Below are positions 47,466-55,552 of a stretch of 64,000 nt of DNA, in pieces. Source of the stretch: Butyrivibrio sp. CAG:318 (GTDB lineage Bacteria > Bacillota > Clostridia > Lachnospirales > Lachnospiraceae); contig FR889221.1 in the NCBI GenBank assembly GCA_000431815.1, positions 20,179 through 84,178 of the forward strand, in the 5' to 3' direction. Every line of letters starts with the position of its first letter. The stretch's first letter is position 1. Below the pieces are notes generated by a model. The model saw only the letters and a program-made list of their open reading frames with translations, made no database searches and was not told where the DNA came from. Position numbers and translations under genes: made by a program.

Positions 47466-47524
47466 ATTATAACACTATTCTTTGCATATAGCAAGTTGCA
47501 AAGAATTTTTCTTTAATGTATACT
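47466..47524. promoter_or_regulatory. Back-to-back promoters with shared palindrome (ABC operon / pnp)
   Basis: Minus strand: TTGCTA (47494-47489), 17 bases, TATAAT (47471-47466) for the ABC operon. Plus strand: TTGCAA (47496-47501), 17 bases, TATACT (47519-47524) for the nucleoside phosphorylase. The two -35 elements are one base apart. A 10-bp perfect inverted repeat, ATTCTTTGCA/TGCAAAGAAT (47477-47486 and 47497-47506), is centred between them and covers both. Confidence 0.75.
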
Positions 47525-47556
47525 GTAAATAAATATTTGAAAGAGAGGTCATGCAT

Positions 47557-48381
47557 ATGAATAATGTAATACAGATGATTGATGAAGCGGCATCATATAT
47601 CAGAAATCACATTGATTTTACCCCACAGATTGCAATAATTCTCGGATCCGGACTCGGCCCTCTTGCCGGCGAAATAACATCTCCGGTAGTTATGAAATAT
47701 TCGGATATTCCGCATTTTAAGGCTTCAGCCGTAGCCGGGCACGCCGGTGAACTTATTGCCGGAACCATAGACGGCCGCAAGGTTCTTGTAATGAACGGAA
47801 GGTTTCATTATTATGAGGGACATCCTATGGAAATCGTTACCCTCCCGATACGCGTATTTGCACGACTCGGAATACGTAACCTGCTTGTAACCAATGCCGC
47901 CGGCGGAATTGCCGACAGACTTAACCACGGTTCTGTAATGCTGATTACGGACCACTTAAGCATGATGTGCCCTTCCCCTCTTATCGGTCCCAACCTTGAT
48001 GAGTTCGGTCCCCGTTTTCCGGATATGACAGATATATATACGCCGGAACTCCTTGACATTGCGCGGCATGCAGCAGCCGTAAGCGGTGTCAGCGTTGAAG
48101 AAGGTGTTTATTGTTATTTCCGCGGTCCCCAGTATGAAACTCCTGCCGAAATCCGCGCTGTCCGTGCACTCGGAGCTGATGCAGCCGGAATGTCAACCGT
48201 GCCTGAAGCCATCGTTGCCCGGCATTGTGGTATGAGAATACTCGGAATTTCATTGATCACCAATAAGGCTGCAGGTCTCGGTAACGGCGGATTGTCCCAC
48301 ACCGAGGTCAACGAAACCGCTAATTCATCGGAGGAAAGGATTATAAGGCTGGTACACCAGATACTTGATGAATGGAACTAA
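47557..48381 (+). CDS. Purine nucleoside phosphorylase
   Basis: Phosphorolysis of purine (deoxy)ribonucleosides for base salvage; trimeric PNP-like branch. 274 residues from ATG 47557, eight bases after GAGAGG; ATG 47551 is too near that site. Motifs: IILGSGLGPLAGEI (phosphate loop, about 27-40), MNGRFHYYEGHPM (about 80-92), LLVTNAAGGI near 113, YCYFRGPQYETPAE near 186 and AAGMSTVPEAI near 208 with the substrate-binding Glu/Asn region further on. Three bases before the ABC-F gene, so the two are co-transcribed. Confidence 0.95.
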   Translation: MNNVIQMIDEAASYIRNHIDFTPQIAIILGSGLGPLAGEITSPVVMKYSDIPHFKASAVAGHAGELIAGTIDGRKVLVMNGRFHYYEGHPMEIVTLPIRVFARLGIRNLLVTNAAGGIADRLNHGSVMLITDHLSMMCPSPLIGPNLDEFGPRFPDMTDIYTPELLDIARHAAAVSGVSVEEGVYCYFRGPQYETPAEIRAVRALGADAAGMSTVPEAIVARHCGMRILGISLITNKAAGLGNGGLSHTEVNETANSSEERIIRLVHQILDEWN

Positions 48382-48384
48382 ATC

Positions 48385-50289
48385 ATGATACTTAATTGTA
48401 ATAATATATGCAAAACATTTATAACCGATGACATTCTTAAAAATGTCTCATTTCACATTGAAGACGGTGAGAAAGCTGCCATAGTCGGAATTAACGGTGC
48501 CGGCAAGTCAACTCTTCTTAAAATAATAGTCGGCGAACTCGAAGCAGACTCCGGAAGTGTTACTCTTGCCAAAGATGCATCCATCGGTTATCTCGCACAG
48601 CATCAGGATATCTCTTCCGACAGAACCATATATGAAGAGGTAATGACTGTCAAGGAAGATATTATCAACCTTGAGCTTACACTCCGCTCTCTTGAAAAAC
48701 AGATGAAGCATGCATCCGGTGACGAACTTAATGCCCTGCTTGAAACATATACGCTGCGCGACCATGAGTTTGAACAGGCTAACGGATACGCTGCAAGAAG
48801 TGAGGTTGTCGGTGTCCTTAAAGGTCTCGGATTCTCAGAAGAAGATTTCGACAAGAAAATATCCCTTCTCTCAGGCGGCGAGAAAACACGTGTGTCGCTT
48901 GGCAGACTGCTTTTGAGCAAACCGGACATATTGCTTCTTGATGAACCTACCAACCACCTCGACCTTCCGTCAATAGCCTGGCTTGAATCATATATCATTA
49001 ATTACAGCGGAAGCGTCCTCATTGTTGCACACGACAGATATTTTCTCGAACGTACAGTTACCAAAATAATAGAACTTGATAACGGAATCTGCACCGTATA
49101 TTCCGGAAGATACTCTGACTATTCGGCCAAGCGTTCAATGATAAGAGCCGCAAAGCTCAAAGCTTACTACAACAACCAGCGTGAAATCAAGCATCAGCAG
49201 GAAGTTATAGACAAGCTTAAATCGTTCAACCGTGAGAAATCAATAAAACGTGCCGAGAGCCGCGAAAAGATGCTTTCCAAAATGGATGTTATCGAGAAAC
49301 CGTCCGAAGACTCCAAGGGTATGCATTTTGAACTTGAACCGGCCATTGTAAGCGGCAATGACGTTCTGACCGTTACGGATCTTACCAAAAGTTTTGGCAG
49401 CCGTACTCTTTTTTCCGGCATAAACTTTGAAATCAAACGCGGCGAAAGAGTCGCGCTTATCGGTGCTAACGGAACGGGTAAAACTACCATTCTCAAGATT
49501 ATCAACGGTTTATGTGATGCGGACTCCGGAACCGTACGCTTAGGTTCCAATGTTGAATGCGGATATTATGATCAGGAACACCATGTCCTTGACATGAATA
49601 AGACATTATTTCAGGAAATCTCCGATGCATATCCGGATATGACCAATACCAGGATACGCAATGTTCTTGCCGCGTTTCTTTTTACCGATGACGATGTGTT
49701 CAAGCGGATTGGGGATTTAAGCGGAGGCGAACGCGGACGCGTGCTGCTTGCCAAGCTTATGCTTTCCAATTCCAACTTTCTGCTGTTGGATGAGCCTACC
49801 AATCACCTTGATATCAATTCAAAAGAGATTCTTGAGGATGCGCTGAATCATTACACAGGCACTTGTTTTTTCGTATCACATGACAGATATTTTATTAATT
49901 CTGTTGCCACGAGGATTCTTGATCTGCGGGATCATACTATAACCGGTTATATAGGCAATTACGATTATTACCTTGAAAAAAGTTCCGGCAATGCCGCCGT
50001 TCCCGTAAAGCAGGGTTCTAATGTTACATCATCTTCATCCAAAGAAGACAGACTGCTTAAGAAAGAACAGCAGGCCAAGGAACGTAAGAGGCTTAACGAG
50101 ATAGCCGCAATCGAAAAACGCATCTCCGAGATTGATTCTCTTGTTGTGGAAATAGATAATGAACTTGCAAAGGAAGAGGTTTATACCGACCATACCAAGG
50201 CTTCCGATTTCAGCAGGAAACGTGATGAGCTTCTTTCCGAACAGGAGAAATTATATTCCGACTGGGAAAATTTAGAAGAAAATTCATAA
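48385..50289 (+). CDS. ABC-F family ribosome-associated ATPase
   Basis: Soluble duplicated ATPase that acts on ribosomes (translation factor or antibiotic-resistance type; the subgroup is not resolved). 634 residues: first ABC domain with GINGAGKSTLL near 36 and LSGGEKTRVSLGRLLL near 160; an Arg/Lys-rich linker (about 250-310) that reaches the P/E-site tRNA in this family; second ABC domain with GANGTGKTTILK near 355 and LSGGERGRVLLAKLM near 450; two EPTNHLD Walker B/D-loops; and a C-terminal coiled coil (about 555-630) as in YdiF/Uup-like members. No membrane segments. Confidence 0.94.
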   Translation: MILNCNNICKTFITDDILKNVSFHIEDGEKAAIVGINGAGKSTLLKIIVGELEADSGSVTLAKDASIGYLAQHQDISSDRTIYEEVMTVKEDIINLELTLRSLEKQMKHASGDELNALLETYTLRDHEFEQANGYAARSEVVGVLKGLGFSEEDFDKKISLLSGGEKTRVSLGRLLLSKPDILLLDEPTNHLDLPSIAWLESYIINYSGSVLIVAHDRYFLERTVTKIIELDNGICTVYSGRYSDYSAKRSMIRAAKLKAYYNNQREIKHQQEVIDKLKSFNREKSIKRAESREKMLSKMDVIEKPSEDSKGMHFELEPAIVSGNDVLTVTDLTKSFGSRTLFSGINFEIKRGERVALIGANGTGKTTILKIINGLCDADSGTVRLGSNVECGYYDQEHHVLDMNKTLFQEISDAYPDMTNTRIRNVLAAFLFTDDDVFKRIGDLSGGERGRVLLAKLMLSNSNFLLLDEPTNHLDINSKEILEDALNHYTGTCFFVSHDRYFINSVATRILDLRDHTITGYIGNYDYYLEKSSGNAAVPVKQGSNVTSSSSKEDRLLKKEQQAKERKRLNEIAAIEKRISEIDSLVVEIDNELAKEEVYTDHTKASDFSRKRDELLSEQEKLYSDWENLEENS

Positions 50290-50292
50290 AAC

Positions 50293-50326
50293 AAGCTCCG
50301 CATTCCTTTAAAAGGCTGCGGAGCTT
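50293..50326. terminator. Bidirectional terminator between ABC-F and GNAT genes
   Basis: 10-bp perfect GC-rich stem (50293-50302 with 50317-50326), 14-base loop that includes CCTTT/AAAGG pairing, placed between convergent genes. U tracts on either side are short and interrupted. Confidence 0.7.
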
Positions 50327-50330
50327 TAAA

Positions 50331-50750
50331 TTATTTATCAATATAAGTTATCATTCCGGGACCGAGTTTCTCAGTCGGTCTCGCTGTAAAACCATGGTCA
50401 AGATAGAATTTTTCCCTTCCTTTGGCACACATAAGACATAGCATCATACGCGTACCCGGCATTGTAATCGACTCAACATATTCCTTAAGTTTCTTAAGGA
50501 TCTGTCCTCCTATACTGTGCTTTTGTGCTTCCGGAATTACCACAAGGTCCTGTATATATGATATAACAGCTCCGTCCCCGACTACCCTGCCCATTCCGAC
50601 CGGTTTTCCGTCGATATATGCACATAATGTATATAAAGCATTATCGATTGCTTTCTTTGCCTGTTCTCTTGACAATTCTATCCATCCGACTTTATGTCTT
50701 AGCATAAGATATGTGTCGGTATCCAATGTATTTTCTTTTATCTCAAGCAT
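50331..50750 (-). CDS. GNAT-family N-acetyltransferase
   Basis: Acetyl-CoA-dependent acetyltransferase with unknown acceptor. 139 residues from ATG 50750 (MLEIKENTL) behind GAGGAA; the extension to 50780 overlaps the NYN gene. The fold is shown by VGMGRVVGDGAVISYIQDLVV (strand 4, split here for reading) and the acetyl-CoA loop PEAQKHSIGGQILKKL near 88-103, then REKFYLDHGF near 115. Next to, but 20 bases after, the NYN gene stop. Confidence 0.9.
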   Translation of the reverse strand: MLEIKENTLDTDTYLMLRHKVGWIELSREQAKKAIDNALYTLCAYIDGKPVGMGRVVGDGAVISYIQDLVVIPEAQKHSIGGQILKKLKEYVESITMPGTRMMLCLMCAKGREKFYLDHGFTARPTEKLGPGMITYIDK

Positions 50751-50770
50751 AGTATTCCTCTTTTCGATTG

Positions 50771-51517
50771 TTATTTGCAATCGAGGTTCTCTTCAATACG
50801 TTTCCAGTCTGCTTTGAGAATCCGTTGCTTACGACCCCTGAATTCCGATTCCTCTTCATACAGATATTTCTGATTAAGAAGCCCGTCAAGTGTCATCTGG
50901 ATACGCTCAGGCGATATCTTGTTATACTCGGCAACACTGTTGACTGTCTTCCAATATGTGGCAACCTTATCCATATTCTTAAGTCGCTTAAGCGAATCAA
51001 TAATAAGATTAATATAAAACTGCTGTTCCTGTGTCTGCCTTGGCATTTCGACATATGAATTGGCTGATGATTTAAGCTTATTACTAAGTGCAAATTTCAC
51101 TGCATAGATTATAACTTTCTTGTTCAGTTCCCTCAGATATTTAACTGCCAGGTCGAAATGTCCGTCACCTGTGAAAATAATGAACACATCCGGTGACTTT
51201 TTCTTAGCTGCTTCCCTGTATATCGCATCGAGAATAATAAAATCAGTAAAATCTTTATCGACGCCGTCTTTCATACTGGCTGTATGTATTACATTTCTGG
51301 TATATTTACTTAATTTCTCTAATTCCGGTCCTATAACTCTGTTGTTGAAATCCCCGTAAAAATATAAATTCTCAAGCTTGTACTCACTGCATATCTCGTT
51401 ATACCATTCATCAACATTCGGAGACATGTTAAACTTGTTAGTATACGAATAAAACCAATGCTCATAATCCACAAAAGCAACCGCTGTCTGTTTATCATTT
51501 TTCTTAAATAATCCCAC
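50771..51517 (-). CDS. NYN-domain (LabA-like) putative ribonuclease with C-terminal winged-helix-like region
   Basis: PIN-like NYN proteins are predicted RNases. 248 residues from GTG 51517 with GGAGG nine bases upstream. Acidic active-site positions appear in VAFVDYEHW (Asp near 17), DKDFTDFIILDAI (about 87-99) and FIIFTGDGHFDLAVKYL (about 112-128). Residues about 160-248 are helical with a winged-helix-like ending (RIQMTLDGLLNQKYLYEE, GRKQRILKADW), suggesting nucleic-acid recognition. No partner gene is obvious; a terminator separates it from the polyphosphate pair. Confidence 0.85.
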   Translation of the reverse strand: MGLFKKNDKQTAVAFVDYEHWFYSYTNKFNMSPNVDEWYNEICSEYKLENLYFYGDFNNRVIGPELEKLSKYTRNVIHTASMKDGVDKDFTDFIILDAIYREAAKKKSPDVFIIFTGDGHFDLAVKYLRELNKKVIIYAVKFALSNKLKSSANSYVEMPRQTQEQQFYINLIIDSLKRLKNMDKVATYWKTVNSVAEYNKISPERIQMTLDGLLNQKYLYEEESEFRGRKQRILKADWKRIEENLDCK

Positions 51518-51553
51518 GTAAATCCTCCTTTCCTATATTTTATTACAATGCAA

Positions 51554-51596
51554 AAAAGGCACTGTAAAATTATTATATAACTTTACAATGCCTTTT
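51554..51596 (-). terminator. Terminator after the DUF4956 gene
   Basis: A 15-pair stem (51582-51596 with 51554-51568, including a wobble) followed by U residues on the minus strand, 16 bases after the stop at 51612. Confidence 0.8.
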
Positions 51597-51611
51597 GCAA
51601 GAAAATATATT

Positions 51612-52298
51612 TTATAAAACCATTGTATTTCTGTCAGGGACTGCTCCGAGCGATATATTGAGATTACCGTTACGGCATCTGAGCGAATCTATGAACTCTT
51701 TCTCACTGACACCGGCTTTCATTCCGATTAAATAAGTAAGCTCATAGAGGGTTCCCATATTGGTTGTCTTTACGTTATTGAGAGTACATTCTGTTGTATA
51801 TTCTTTAAAAATATCCTCAAACACACCTTCATAATTAAGGTCCTCCGGAATCGTTATTTTAAGCTGGCGGTCGGCCGTCTTCATCTCACCGAAGGAAGTC
51901 TTGCAAAGAACTATAAGCACAATACATATGATAACAGCTGCCACCGCTCCGAACACAAGATATCCGAGTCCGCATGCCAGTCCTGTTGCCATAGCAAAAA
52001 ACACGACCGCAATATCTTTGGCACTTCCCGGTGCACTCCTGAATCTGACAAGCGCAAATGCTCCTGCAAGCGAAAATGCCCTCGCCACGCTGTTGCCCAC
52101 AAGCATTATTACTAATGATACTATAACCGGAAGTACCGCCACAGCAACGATATAATCTTTCGTATAACTGCCTTTTTTCTGGGTAAACATATAACATACC
52201 GAAATCAGGACTCCGAGAACAACTGCCACACCCATGCTTGCCAGCGATGTTCCTGCCGATATCATTGAATCTGTTGAACTGATAATTGAATTAAACAT
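51612..52298 (-). CDS. DUF4956 membrane protein, partner of the polyphosphate polymerase
   Basis: Function not established. 228 residues: four or so hydrophobic segments within 1-130 with the family landmark SLAGAFALVRFRSAPGSAKD (about 76-95), then a soluble C-terminal domain of about 85 residues (KITIPEDLNYEGVFEDIF onward). Its ATG overlaps the stop of the VTC-type gene by eight bases. The pair DUF4956 + VTC domain recurs in bacteria, and a channel or membrane partner for polymer handling is a common guess. Confidence 0.88.
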   Translation of the reverse strand: MFNSIISSTDSMISAGTSLASMGVAVVLGVLISVCYMFTQKKGSYTKDYIVAVAVLPVIVSLVIMLVGNSVARAFSLAGAFALVRFRSAPGSAKDIAVVFFAMATGLACGLGYLVFGAVAAVIICIVLIVLCKTSFGEMKTADRQLKITIPEDLNYEGVFEDIFKEYTTECTLNNVKTTNMGTLYELTYLIGMKAGVSEKEFIDSLRCRNGNLNISLGAVPDRNTMVL

Positions 52299-53025
52299 AA
52301 TTAATTGTCTCCTTTATTACACCATTAAGGTATTTCATATATTCTGTTCCGTATTTGGAAAAAGAAACCGGGTAAAGCTTCAGCTTTGTCAGCATTCCGG
52401 TAAACCACGACGGTGTCGCACCGGATATCTTCACTTCCATAAGCCATTGTCCCGGGCTCAGGAGCTGTTCTCCGTATGCTCCTGACTCAAGCCTTAAGTC
52501 ATTCCTTCTGGTCTGTATATTAGTATCAAACGTTACCCTGAAGCTGTCATCTTCCATTCCAAAATAAGCCCGCCTGTCATACGATATAAAAACCTTCGGC
52601 ATAAGTTCGTAGTAATTTTTAAAATAGTCAATTTCCGCAAGGACCTGTCTGTTAAGTCCGTTACCATCCGGTCTTATTCCTTCGTCAAGATAACCATACG
52701 CCTCTTTAAGCTGCATAGATGTTCTTCTCTTATTGACTATCCCTTTGTATTTTTTCTTTATTTCCACAAAAGCCATGTCCTCAAGTGCCGGTGTTCCGTA
52801 TGTCCTGAGTCTCAGTTTTTCCTTATAGACAGGCTTTGAAAGCGATTTTCTTATCAGATAATCGTTTGCAGTATCATAATATATATTACTTATACTGTAT
52901 GTGCCTCCGTCCGTGCTGTACGCATCCGGCTCCATATATTCTGAAATATATCCGACGATCGCATTGTAAGTCTCATCATCCAGCATGTATTTCTGCTCAC
53001 GCCGGTTAAATACTTCTATAGGCAA
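52291..53025 (-). CDS. VTC-domain polyphosphate polymerase-like protein
   Basis: Triphosphate tunnel metalloenzyme-type domain related to the yeast Vtc4 polyphosphate polymerase. About 244 residues. Tunnel residues are seen in NRREQKYML (start), YSISNIYYDT (about 43-52), KEKLRLRTYG (about 67-76), VEIKKKYKGIVNKRR (about 88-102), ISYDRRAYFG (about 163-172) and LMEVKISG near 212. Start uncertain: TTG 53025 is well placed behind GGTGGTGAG, while GTG 53037 lies within that site. Upstream, three 11-bp direct repeats end next to a TACAAT -10, suggesting phosphate control. Confidence 0.88.
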   Translation of the reverse strand: MPIEVFNRREQKYMLDDETYNAIVGYISEYMEPDAYSTDGGTYSISNIYYDTANDYLIRKSLSKPVYKEKLRLRTYGTPALEDMAFVEIKKKYKGIVNKRRTSMQLKEAYGYLDEGIRPDGNGLNRQVLAEIDYFKNYYELMPKVFISYDRRAYFGMEDDSFRVTFDTNIQTRRNDLRLESGAYGEQLLSPGQWLMEVKISGATPSWFTGMLTKLKLYPVSFSKYGTEYMKYLNGVIKETINYV

Positions 53026-53090
53026 TCCACTCACCACCTTTGCTGTTTATTATGATTAAGATAATAATCCGGTAATGTGTTGTCTTTCTG

Positions 53091-53132
53091 ATTGTACTAT
53101 GTAATTTTACTGAATTTTTACTGTAATTTTAC
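53091..53132 (-). promoter_or_regulatory. Pho-box-like direct repeats and -10 of the polyphosphate operon
   Basis: Three tandem 11-bp repeats on the plus strand: TGTAATTTTAC (53100-53110), TGAATTTTTAC (53111-53121), TGTAATTTTAC (53122-53132). Read on the minus strand they give TTACA-type half sites every 11 bp, like PhoP/PhoB sites, ending four bases before TACAAT (53096-53091). No -35 is present at the expected place, so the promoter looks activator-dependent. This and the next three entries fill the 377-bp gap 53038-53414. Confidence 0.65.
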
Positions 53133-53192
53133 CATGTGTGCATGTATGGAACTACCCTGTTATTTAGAGTCGTTTTGCCATAATTTTCTTAT

Positions 53193-53214
53193 ATATGTGT
53201 GTAAATACACATAT
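53193..53214. promoter_or_regulatory. CRP/FNR-family-like palindrome upstream of nrdD
   Basis: Perfect inverted repeat ATATGTGT-N6-ACACATAT (53193-53200 and 53207-53214). Its core TGTGT-N6-ACACA resembles CRP-family sites. It lies about 100 bases upstream of the nrdD promoter. Confidence 0.5.
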
Positions 53215-53232
53215 TGCCCTATTTCGGTGCAA

Positions 53233-53279
53233 ATACAATATCTTGTGTATTTTTTTGTATTTTTATCAATATATGGTAG
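53233..53279 (+). promoter_or_regulatory. Tandem NrdR boxes at the nrdD promoter
   Basis: Box 1 ATACAATATCTTGTGT (53233-53248) matches the NrdR consensus acaCwATATaTwGtgt at 14 of 16 positions; box 2 TATCAATATATGGTAG (53264-53279) matches in the core. The 15-bp linker gives a 31-bp centre distance, the spacing reported for NrdR pairs. Box 2 overlaps the -35. Confidence 0.75.
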
Positions 53280-53305
53280 ACTAGACAGGATGATAGTGCT
53301 ATAAT
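53277..53305 (+). promoter_or_regulatory. Promoter of nrdD-nrdG
   Basis: TAGACT (53277-53282), 17-base spacer, perfect TATAAT (53300-53305). Predicted start near 53312, where the leader stem begins. Confidence 0.7.
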
Positions 53306-53311
53306 GACAAC

Positions 53312-53366
53312 CGTGGCAAATCGTGTTAAATTACATTTAATGCACTGAAACAGGGCATTTGTCACG
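53312..53366 (+). ncRNA. Structured leader RNA of nrdD (candidate)
   Basis: The transcript would open with a 10-pair stem, CGUGGCAAAU (53312-53321) with AUUUGUCACG (53357-53366), enclosing a second hairpin GUG-UUAAAU / AUUUAA-UG-CAC (53323-53345, two-base bulge) and a purine-rich single-stranded stretch. No U tract follows and the ribosome binding site is about 37 bases on, so control, if any, would be at translation or stability. Not recognised as a known class. Confidence 0.45.
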
Positions 53367-53414
53367 CTTATATATAATAACTTATTAACTATTTTCATGT
53401 ATGGGAGGATTACT

Positions 53415-55541
53415 ATGAAAGTCATCAAAAGAGACGGCCGCGAGGTTAATTATGACCGTAACAAAATCATAATTGCCATTCAGAAGGCTAATGACGAGGT
53501 TCCGTTTAACGAAAAGATATCTGATGAGAAGATACACGGAATCGTTGCATCCATCGAAAAGCTCGGTGCGGGCACATTACAGGTTGAAGAGATACAGGAT
53601 ATTATCGAGCAGAAGCTTATGGCAGAACGTAAATTTGTTCTTGCCAAGACATACATTATTTACCGTTACCAGCGTGAGATGGTCCGTAAGTCCAATACAA
53701 CGGACGAATCCATTCTCGGTCTTATACAGCAGACCAACAAATACGCTATGGAAGAGAATTCCAACAAGAATGCCGCTGTAGCTTCCACGCAGCGTGACCT
53801 TATTGCCGGTGAGGTTTCAAGAGACCTTACCAAGAGGCTTCTTCTTCCTGAGAAGATTTCCAAGGCACATGAAGAAGGTATTCTCCATTTCCATGATGCC
53901 GACTATTATGTACAGTCTATTTTTAACTGCTGTCTTATCAATATAAGTGACATGCTTGACAACGGAACCGTTATGAACGGCAAGATGATTGAGAGCCCGA
54001 AGAGTTTTCAGGTTGCATGTACCGTAATGACGCAGATCATTTCAGCGGTTGCGAGCAGCCAGTACGGAGGCCAGTCGGTTGATATAAGCCACCTCGGCAA
54101 ATATCTCCGCAAGACCAAGGAGAAGTTCTTAAAGCATTATACCGAGACATTCGGTGACACTCTTTCCGCGGAACAGATTCAGAAAATTGCTTCCGACCGC
54201 ATGAAGGATGAGCTTAAAGCCGGCGTACAGACTATACAGTATCAGATTAACACATTAATGACCACTAACGGACAGTCTCCTTTCGTCACTCTTTTTCTTA
54301 ACCTTAAAGAGGACGATCCATATGTGGAGGAAGTCGCACTTATTATAGAAGAGATTCTCAAACAGCGTATACAGGGAATCAAGAATAAGTCAGGTGTATA
54401 TGTTACTCCTGCATTCCCGAAGCTTATATATGTACTTGATGAGCATAACTGCTTAAAGGGCGGCAAATACGACTATCTCACAAGACTTGCCGTTGAGTGT
54501 TCATCAAAGAGAATGTACCCTGATTATATCTCCGCCAAGAAAATGCGTGAGAATTACGACGGTGAAGTATTCAGCTGCATGGGATGCCGTTCATTCTTAA
54601 GCCCATGGAAAGATGAGAACGGTAATTATAAATGGGAAGGCCGTTTCAACCAGGGTGTTGTCAGCCTTAACCTTCCTCAGATAGGTATTATCGCACAGGG
54701 CAATGAAGAACGTTTCTGGGAGCTTATGGAAGAAAGGCTTTCATTGTGTTTTGAAGCTCTTATGTGCAGACATAAATCACTCGAAGGAACACTTTCGGAT
54801 GTCAGCCCTATTCATTGGCAGTACGGCGCCATCGCCAGACTTGAACCGGGTCAGACAATTGACAGTCTCTTACATGGCGGATACTCAACAATCTCTCTGG
54901 GATACATCGGTCTTTATGAAGTAACCAAACTTATGACCGGAGTAAGCCATACAAATCCTAAGGGTACTGCTTTTGCCATGAAGGTTATGAGACGTCTTCG
55001 TGAGGCATGTGACACATGGAAACGTAATACCGGAATCGGTTTCGGTCTCTATGGCACACCTGCCGAATCACTCTGTTACAGATTTGCCGAGATTGACCGT
55101 AAGAAATTCGGTGATATCGAAGATATTACCGATAAAGGTTATTACACCAACTCCTATCATGTTGATGTACGTGAGAAAATAGATGCTTTCAGCAAGTTTA
55201 AATTTGAAAGCCAGTTCCAGAACATTTCAAACGGCGGTGCTATTTCATATGTTGAGATTCCTAACCTCAGACATAATCTCCCTGCACTTGAAGAAATGGT
55301 CAAATACATATATGATAATATACAGTATGCTGAATTTAATACCAAGTCTGACTATTGCCAGGTATGCGGTTACGACGGGGAGATTATTATCAACGATAAT
55401 CTTGAATGGGAATGCCCGCAATGTCATAACAAGGACCACAACAAGATGAATGTTACCAGAAGAACATGCGGTTACCTCGGCGAAAACTTCTGGAATGTCG
55501 GCAAGACCAAAGAAATAAAAGCAAGAGTACTTCATATTTAA
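53415..55541 (+). CDS. nrdD: Anaerobic ribonucleoside-triphosphate reductase
   Basis: Oxygen-sensitive class III glycyl-radical enzyme that makes dNTPs, using formate or thioredoxin as reductant. 708 residues from ATG 53415, with GGGAGG seven bases upstream. ATP-cone at the N-terminus (MKVIKRDGREVNYDRNKI onward), barrel with IFNCCLINI near 175 and the Cys pair in SCMGCRSF near 388, a zinc site with CQVCG and CPQC near 650-675, and the radical-site loop RTCGYLGENFW near 690. Full length. The activase gene follows by 11 bp. Promoter region carries NrdR boxes. Confidence 0.98.
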   Translation: MKVIKRDGREVNYDRNKIIIAIQKANDEVPFNEKISDEKIHGIVASIEKLGAGTLQVEEIQDIIEQKLMAERKFVLAKTYIIYRYQREMVRKSNTTDESILGLIQQTNKYAMEENSNKNAAVASTQRDLIAGEVSRDLTKRLLLPEKISKAHEEGILHFHDADYYVQSIFNCCLINISDMLDNGTVMNGKMIESPKSFQVACTVMTQIISAVASSQYGGQSVDISHLGKYLRKTKEKFLKHYTETFGDTLSAEQIQKIASDRMKDELKAGVQTIQYQINTLMTTNGQSPFVTLFLNLKEDDPYVEEVALIIEEILKQRIQGIKNKSGVYVTPAFPKLIYVLDEHNCLKGGKYDYLTRLAVECSSKRMYPDYISAKKMRENYDGEVFSCMGCRSFLSPWKDENGNYKWEGRFNQGVVSLNLPQIGIIAQGNEERFWELMEERLSLCFEALMCRHKSLEGTLSDVSPIHWQYGAIARLEPGQTIDSLLHGGYSTISLGYIGLYEVTKLMTGVSHTNPKGTAFAMKVMRRLREACDTWKRNTGIGFGLYGTPAESLCYRFAEIDRKKFGDIEDITDKGYYTNSYHVDVREKIDAFSKFKFESQFQNISNGGAISYVEIPNLRHNLPALEEMVKYIYDNIQYAEFNTKSDYCQVCGYDGEIIINDNLEWECPQCHNKDHNKMNVTRRTCGYLGENFWNVGKTKEIKARVLHI

Positions 55542-55552
55542 GGGGATTTGTC

